Assembly (NCBI GenBank): GCA_002396805.1
Contig: DGYW01000029.1
Coordinates: 49,184-110,852 of the forward strand
Length of the DNA stretch: 61,669 nucleotides
DNA from: Firmicutes bacterium UBA4996
GTDB lineage: Bacteria; Bacillota; Limnochordia; Darwinibacteriales; Darwinibacteriaceae
Reading direction: 5' to 3'
Part shown: piece by piece, positions 57,414 through 61,669 of the stretch
Layout: each line of letters opens with the position of its first letter
Numbering within the stretch: position 1 is the stretch's first letter
Program-made: the position numbers and the translations under genes
Notes under the pieces: model-generated
Seen by the model: the letters and a program-made list of their open reading frames with translations, nothing else
Databases searched by the model: none
What the model was told of the DNA's origin: nothing

Positions 57414-59029
57414 AGCGCATCTTACAAGTCACTATCATTGTCTCCATAATTGTCTCGCTGGGGATTTTTGCCACCCGCTGGCAGGTCGAGTCTCCTAATC
57501 GTACCGTTGAACTTGTCTACGATCTACCAGGTCTTAAGGAACTGAGTGTGAATACGGGGATCCCTTTAGATGAGCTCCTGGCAGATCTAAACGCGGCCGG
57601 TATCAAGACCATGGCCATTCAACCGGCCAGCTTGGGAGATCTTTTTTTGACTAATCAATTGGTCGATCGAGAGGTACTGAGCCAACTCCCCACCCAAAGT
57701 GTAAATCTAGCCAGATTTCTTACCTTACCTGTGAGTTTTCACGGGGAGGATTTCCAGCTTGTAAAGGATGCTGGTCTCCAAGCCGCACCCAAGTTAGCGG
57801 CTGTGCCCTGGGAGCTGGATCCTCTGTGGTTGGATAGTGCTCCTCCTTTTCTAATCTTGAGTGGTCAAGGTGAATTTCCTGCCCATCAATTGCAGGGTTA
57901 TAGTGGTCGCCTTGCTTTAGTAGAATTTTCTACACCGAACACTGCCCATTTAGGAACGACTGATTTAGTGAGGCTCCATGGAATTAGCGCACCGGAAATG
58001 GCGGTCCTTACGGAACAGCGAATCTTGAATCGCTATCTCCGTGCAGTTCGGGAGCGAAATATTCGAGTGTTATATGTTCGACCCTTTGTAGAAGGGGCAA
58101 ACAGCTGGGAACGCTCTCTAGCCCTGGTAGATAACTTGCAGCAGCGCCTGGTGGCCGAAGGTTTCATCCTTGGGGCCGCAGAGCCCTTTGTAACTTGGCA
58201 TCCTTCCATCCTGTGGTTAGCTATTGTAGGGGCAGGTATCTGGGCCGGGGCAATTTATTATGGACAAGGACTCTTTCCTAAGATTAGCTGGCTTTTTACT
58301 GCAGGGGGAATCCTCGGTTGGTTAGGCACGGTTGGCATACTTTTGATGCGGCCTACCTTGGCCCAACAAGGATTAGCCTTACTAGCTGCGATAGTTTTTC
58401 CGGCCTTGGCCTTACAGGAAGGAGAGAGTTATTGGCGAGTGACCGCAATTTCTCTACTAGGGGCCTTATTTGCAGTAGCCAGCTTGTCGGGAACAGAGTA
58501 CTTGATCAAGGTGCAAGAGTTTAGGGGCGTAAAGGTAGCACATCTAATTCCTGTAGCTTTGGTAGCCTTTGCAGTGGTGCGACCTCTGAGGTCATGGCTC
58601 AATAAGGATGTGCCCGTGCGCTATTTGATCTGGGCAGGTATTGCGACTCTTGTGGGGATCTTGTATATTTTGAGGACTGGAAACTTTGGACTTCCGGTAC
58701 CCCAATGGGAAGTGAGCGCCCGTGAGTTTTTGGAGAATTTTTTAGGTGCACGACCACGTACTAAGGAGTTTCTCATTGGGCATCCCGCTCTTTACCTTGT
58801 CTTTAAAGATCGAGAACCCAAGAAATCTTGGTTATTGCCTGTGGCTGTGGTGGGACAGATCTCTTTGATCAACACCTTTACACACACCCATACCCCCCTT
58901 CAGGTGAGTTTGCTTAGGACTTTTTATGGCCTAGCCTTTGGCTATCTCTTGGGGTGGTTAATTGCTAAGGCGGTGCTGATGAGTAGGAGATGGTACCGGA
59001 ACTGGCACTTAGGGGTGACACCAAAATGA
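57410..59029 (+). CDS. DUF5693 polytopic membrane protein
   Basis: A 539-residue protein with one signal-anchor helix, an extracytoplasmic domain (about 30-260, YDLPGLKELSVNTGIPLDELLADL) and about eight helices in the second half. The family is regularly encoded next to csaB in Firmicutes, as here, and probably takes part in wall-polymer work, but no function is established. FTHTHTPLQVSLLRTFYGLAFGY near the end is a conserved helix. ATGA overlaps join it to both neighbours. Confidence 0.75.
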   Translation: MKRILQVTIIVSIIVSLGIFATRWQVESPNRTVELVYDLPGLKELSVNTGIPLDELLADLNAAGIKTMAIQPASLGDLFLTNQLVDREVLSQLPTQSVNLARFLTLPVSFHGEDFQLVKDAGLQAAPKLAAVPWELDPLWLDSAPPFLILSGQGEFPAHQLQGYSGRLALVEFSTPNTAHLGTTDLVRLHGISAPEMAVLTEQRILNRYLRAVRERNIRVLYVRPFVEGANSWERSLALVDNLQQRLVAEGFILGAAEPFVTWHPSILWLAIVGAGIWAGAIYYGQGLFPKISWLFTAGGILGWLGTVGILLMRPTLAQQGLALLAAIVFPALALQEGESYWRVTAISLLGALFAVASLSGTEYLIKVQEFRGVKVAHLIPVALVAFAVVRPLRSWLNKDVPVRYLIWAGIATLVGILYILRTGNFGLPVPQWEVSAREFLENFLGARPRTKEFLIGHPALYLVFKDREPKKSWLLPVAVVGQISLINTFTHTHTPLQVSLLRTFYGLAFGYLLGWLIAKAVLMSRRWYRNWHLGVTPK

Positions 59030-60066
59030 TCGTTGTCTTAGGTTATTACGGATTCGCTAATTTAGGCGATGAAGCAATTTTACAGACTCTCTGTCACGAC
59101 CTACTAGACTTAGGTTTTTCGCACCAAAATATTTTAGTAGTATCAGGAAATCCAGAGCAAACTAGAGCTGATCATGGCGTGAAAGCCATTGGACGGTTTG
59201 ATTTCGTACAGCTATGGCAAGCTTTAGGTTCGGCCCGTTGCTTAATAGCTGGTGGAGGTTCCTTGCTGCAGGATGTAACTAGTAAGCGGAGTATTCCCTA
59301 TTATCTAGGTATAGTAGAGCTGGCATTACTGCGTAAAGTACCTGTCCTCATGTACGGCCAAGGTGTTGGTCCGGTGCAGTCTAAGTGTTATGGTCGGTGG
59401 GTGAGGAGAGCCTTCACCAAAAGTGTGGCTTATACTGTCCGGGATCAGGTTAGTGCCCAACTTTTGGACGATCTGGGGGTACCGGATCGTTTGGGATCAC
59501 TTTGTGCCGATCCGGTTTTCCAAAAGACTCCACAAAGCAACTCGGTCTCCATAGGAGCCCCAAGGGTACTGCTCAATCTTCGGCCTTATAGTCTTTGGCC
59601 TAAACAGCAGGAACTGTGGGTGGGACTAATCCAGTATTGGCAGGAACAAGGACAGCTGGTGGAGTTTATACCCCTTGGACCTGGTGATCGGGATCTGGGC
59701 TTGGCGTTACAAACAAGGTTGCCAAAACTACAGGTACATCCCACTTTGACCTTGGATAGAGTTAAAGAGGTATATGAAGGAGCCACTTTGTGTATTTCCA
59801 TGCGTCTCCATGGTATCATTTTCGCTGCCTTGGAAGGTGTTTTGCCCCTTGGTCTAAACTATGATCCCAAGGTGGAGGCCATAAGTGAACAACTCCACAT
59901 TCCCTATTGGGAATTAGAGGATTTGGCGAGCTTAAGAACGGCTGTAGAAACAGTGATAGCCCAGAGAGAGTATTACGAGCTGCAGTATACGCCTGCCCTA
60001 GAGGAATTACGAACGCGTGCTGTAGGCAATCGCGCCATGTTAGCTCAAGTGTTAAAACAGGGGTGA
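59026..60066 (+). CDS. csaB: Polysaccharide pyruvyl transferase CsaB
   Basis: CsaB adds pyruvate ketals to wall polysaccharide; SLH domains bind these pyruvylated polymers. The 346-residue protein starts MIVVLGYYGFANLGDEAIL, typical of the family, and has AGGGSLLQDVTSKRSIPYYL, LMYGQGVGPV and SMRLHGIIFAALEGV. ATG 59026 overlaps the previous stop and follows AGGGGTGA; ATG 58990 lies inside the previous gene. This is the expected partner activity for the SLH-anchored OmpM at 12135. Confidence 0.9.
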   Translation: MIVVLGYYGFANLGDEAILQTLCHDLLDLGFSHQNILVVSGNPEQTRADHGVKAIGRFDFVQLWQALGSARCLIAGGGSLLQDVTSKRSIPYYLGIVELALLRKVPVLMYGQGVGPVQSKCYGRWVRRAFTKSVAYTVRDQVSAQLLDDLGVPDRLGSLCADPVFQKTPQSNSVSIGAPRVLLNLRPYSLWPKQQELWVGLIQYWQEQGQLVEFIPLGPGDRDLGLALQTRLPKLQVHPTLTLDRVKEVYEGATLCISMRLHGIIFAALEGVLPLGLNYDPKVEAISEQLHIPYWELEDLASLRTAVETVIAQREYYELQYTPALEELRTRAVGNRAMLAQVLKQG

Positions 60067-60071
60067 TGGGG

Positions 60072-60809
60072 ATGAAGGAGACAAAAATCTTAGGTGTAGG
60101 TTTCAATAGACTCACCATGGCAGATGCACTAGAAGAAATCAGTACATACATGATCCAGGATAAACCCCATCTGATCGTGACCGCCAATCCTGAAATGGTA
60201 ATGTTAGCGAAGGACGATCAATTATTAGAGGAAATCATGGAGCGGGCGGATTTGGTTGTGGCCGATGGGATCGGAGTAGTCTGGGCCAGTAGGATCCTAG
60301 GTCAATCTGTACCAGAACGAATACCTGGAATCGAACTTGCCGAAGGTTTACTGCGTAGGGCGAATGAACAAGGTTGGCGCGTATTTTTGCTTGGGGGAGC
60401 AGAGGGAGTTGCAAAACAAGCTGCCCAGTCCCTCAAGGATACTATGCCTCAACTACAAATTGTCGGTACCTATCATGGGTATTTCCAGACTGGCTCAGAA
60501 GAGCAAGCATTAATCCACCAAATCAAACAGGCTAATCCCCATCTGCTCTTGGTGGCCCTTGGGGTGCCCCGTCAGGAAAAATGGTTGGCTGCTCATCTAG
60601 GCGCATTGAAAGTGCCAGTAGCCATTGGGGTGGGTGGAAGCTTTAATGTGTGGGCAGGGGTGGATCAGAGAGCCCCCCTGTGGATGCGTAAAATTCATTT
60701 AGAGTGGTTTTATCGCTTAGTAAAGCAACCATGGAGAATCAAGCGGATGGCGGTTTTGCCTAAGTTTGTGGGGACAGTGTGGCTAACTCGCCTTCGCAAG
60801 GGGAGGTAG
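60072..60809 (+). CDS. WecG/TagA/CpsF family glycosyltransferase (GT26)
   Basis: A 245-residue GT26 enzyme that transfers N-acetylmannosamine-type sugars to a lipid-linked acceptor in wall-polymer synthesis. Motifs: VTANPEMVMLAKDD, ADGIGVVWASRILG, RIPGIELAEGLL, LLLVALGVPRQEKWLA and GVGGSFNVWAG. ATG 60072 is 8 bases from AGGGG; ATG 60066 is closer. In the same operon as csaB, it probably builds the polymer that CsaB pyruvylates. Confidence 0.9.
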   Translation: MKETKILGVGFNRLTMADALEEISTYMIQDKPHLIVTANPEMVMLAKDDQLLEEIMERADLVVADGIGVVWASRILGQSVPERIPGIELAEGLLRRANEQGWRVFLLGGAEGVAKQAAQSLKDTMPQLQIVGTYHGYFQTGSEEQALIHQIKQANPHLLLVALGVPRQEKWLAAHLGALKVPVAIGVGGSFNVWAGVDQRAPLWMRKIHLEWFYRLVKQPWRIKRMAVLPKFVGTVWLTRLRKGR

Positions 60810-60814
60810 TTCGA

Positions 60815-61648
60815 GTGAAAAAGATTGTTCTTGGTTATGGCGGGGTCTTAGTTGGAGTAATCATCACAGCCTTCGGAGTGAGTTTTTTTCTCATTCCGGC
60901 GAAAATTGCTGCCGGCGGTGTTAGTGGTCTAGCTACGGTAGTCTATCATCTAGTTGGTTTTCCCGCAGGGATAACCATGCTCCTCTTTAATATTCCCTTA
61001 TTCCTCTTAAGTTGGAAGATGATTGGACCGATGTTTGGGGCGAAAACCCTCTTTGGGACGATTACGATTTCTTTGTTTGTGGATCTATTTAACCAAATCG
61101 CGGTACCCATGACCAACGATCTTTTATTAGGAGCCATTTATGGTGGAGTGATTTCTGGCATTGGCTTGGGTATTGCCTTTCGCGCCGGGGGCTCCACAGG
61201 TGGTACCGACATGGCGGCTCAACTGGTAGCTAGGTTTTTCCCAACGAGTGTGGGACAAGCACTGCTTTTTGTTGATGGCTTTGTGATTATTCTAGCTGGA
61301 CTAGCCTTTGGTTTAGAGTTGGCCATGTACGCCCTCATTGCAGTGTTTATTACTACTAAGACCATTGATTTGGTCCAAGAAGGACAAAACTATGCTAAGG
61401 CGACCTTAATCATCTCAGATCATGCAGAAGAAATTGGTCACAGCATTATGGAACGCATGGATCGGGGTGTAACCAGTCTAGACGGGCGCGGTATGTATAC
61501 CAAGGACGATAAGGATGTGCTTCTGGTTATTGTTTCTCGGATAGAAATTTCCCAGGTAAAAGAAATTGTGCGGGAATTTGATGAATCCGCTTTTGTAGTC
61601 ATTGCTGACGTCCATGAAGTTTTAGGCGAAGGTTTTAGAAGATTATAG
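60815..61648 (+). CDS. YitT family membrane protein (DUF161/DUF2179)
   Basis: GTG 60815 follows GGGGAGG by 7 bases. The 277-residue protein has five or six helices with the family marks FFLIPAKIAAGGVSGLATV, FRAGGSTGGTDMAAQL and, in the cytoplasmic C-terminal domain, MDRGVTSLDGRGMYT and ESAFVVIADVHEVLGEGF. YitT proteins are common in Firmicutes and their substrate is unknown. It is the last gene in the window; 21 bases follow. Confidence 0.88.
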   Translation: MKKIVLGYGGVLVGVIITAFGVSFFLIPAKIAAGGVSGLATVVYHLVGFPAGITMLLFNIPLFLLSWKMIGPMFGAKTLFGTITISLFVDLFNQIAVPMTNDLLLGAIYGGVISGIGLGIAFRAGGSTGGTDMAAQLVARFFPTSVGQALLFVDGFVIILAGLAFGLELAMYALIAVFITTKTIDLVQEGQNYAKATLIISDHAEEIGHSIMERMDRGVTSLDGRGMYTKDDKDVLLVIVSRIEISQVKEIVREFDESAFVVIADVHEVLGEGFRRL

Positions 61649-61669
61649 CAGGTGGCTGGGTCTTGCCAA

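Overview
The window reads as chromosome from a diderm (two-membrane), flagellated member of the Firmicutes, probably of the Limnochordia/Hydrogenispora type; this placement is inferred. Lipopolysaccharide-transport genes (lptF, lptD, lptC, lptA, lptB), fabZ, an LpxB homologue, an SLH-anchored OmpM-type porin and other C-terminal-Phe beta-barrels indicate an outer membrane. The degS-degU ... comFA-comFC-yvyF-flgM-flgN-flgK-flgL-yviE-fliW-csrA-flaG-fliS-fliT-csp-hpf-secA-prfB order is the classical Bacillus/Clostridia arrangement. No rRNA, tRNA, CRISPR array, prophage or insertion sequence was seen.

Layout. 67-12134: envelope-lipid block with a small beta-barrel, LptF/D/C/A, an unusual permease plus ATPase, FabZ, divergent LpxB, LptB and a DUF3084 protein. 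11723-12134 is a long, highly structured leader in front of ompM (12135-14336). 14437-24441: YqgF-like nuclease, two envelope proteins, an exporter with nine SLBB domains, Wzz-like protein, BY-kinase and PHP phosphatase, then a 45-residue Cys-rich protein, a VanZ-like protein and a DUF4438 protein. 24476-27077 (minus): cysteine desulfurase, ThiI and a 57-residue coiled-coil protein. 27183-29723: LolCD/MacB-like ABC transporter and a lipoprotein. 29725-31150: SAM-I riboswitch and metK. 31208-34473: a consensus promoter driving three secreted beta-rich proteins that resemble a chaperone-usher set. 34515-36248: GH13 enzyme. 36304-38925 (minus): SAM-I riboswitch and metNIQ. 39050-42335: DegS/DegU-like two-component system, HD protein, two tandem C-rich-loop hairpins (candidate sRNAs) and a GerE-size LuxR protein. 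42395-50876: late competence and flagellar genes with two sigma-28-type promoters. 50896-56651: cold-shock protein, HPF, an unrecognised alpha/beta protein, SecA and RF2 with its programmed frameshift. 56712-61648: DUF2993, DUF5693, CsaB, TagA/WecG and YitT proteins.

How it fits together. The Lpt proteins would carry a lipid-A-type glycolipid to the outer surface. The SLH domain of OmpM would tether the outer membrane to a pyruvylated wall polymer, for which CsaB (59026-60066) is the expected pyruvyl transferase. The SLBB/Wzz/BY-kinase/phosphatase set is an exopolysaccharide export and length-control unit without local glycosyltransferases. FliW-CsrA and FlgM-sigma28 control flagellar assembly, but flagellin and FliD are missing from their usual place. 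The strongest leads for something undescribed are the ompM leader RNA, the tandem C-rich hairpins, the chaperone-usher-like cassette, the EAA-loop hybrid permease and the nine-SLBB exporter.
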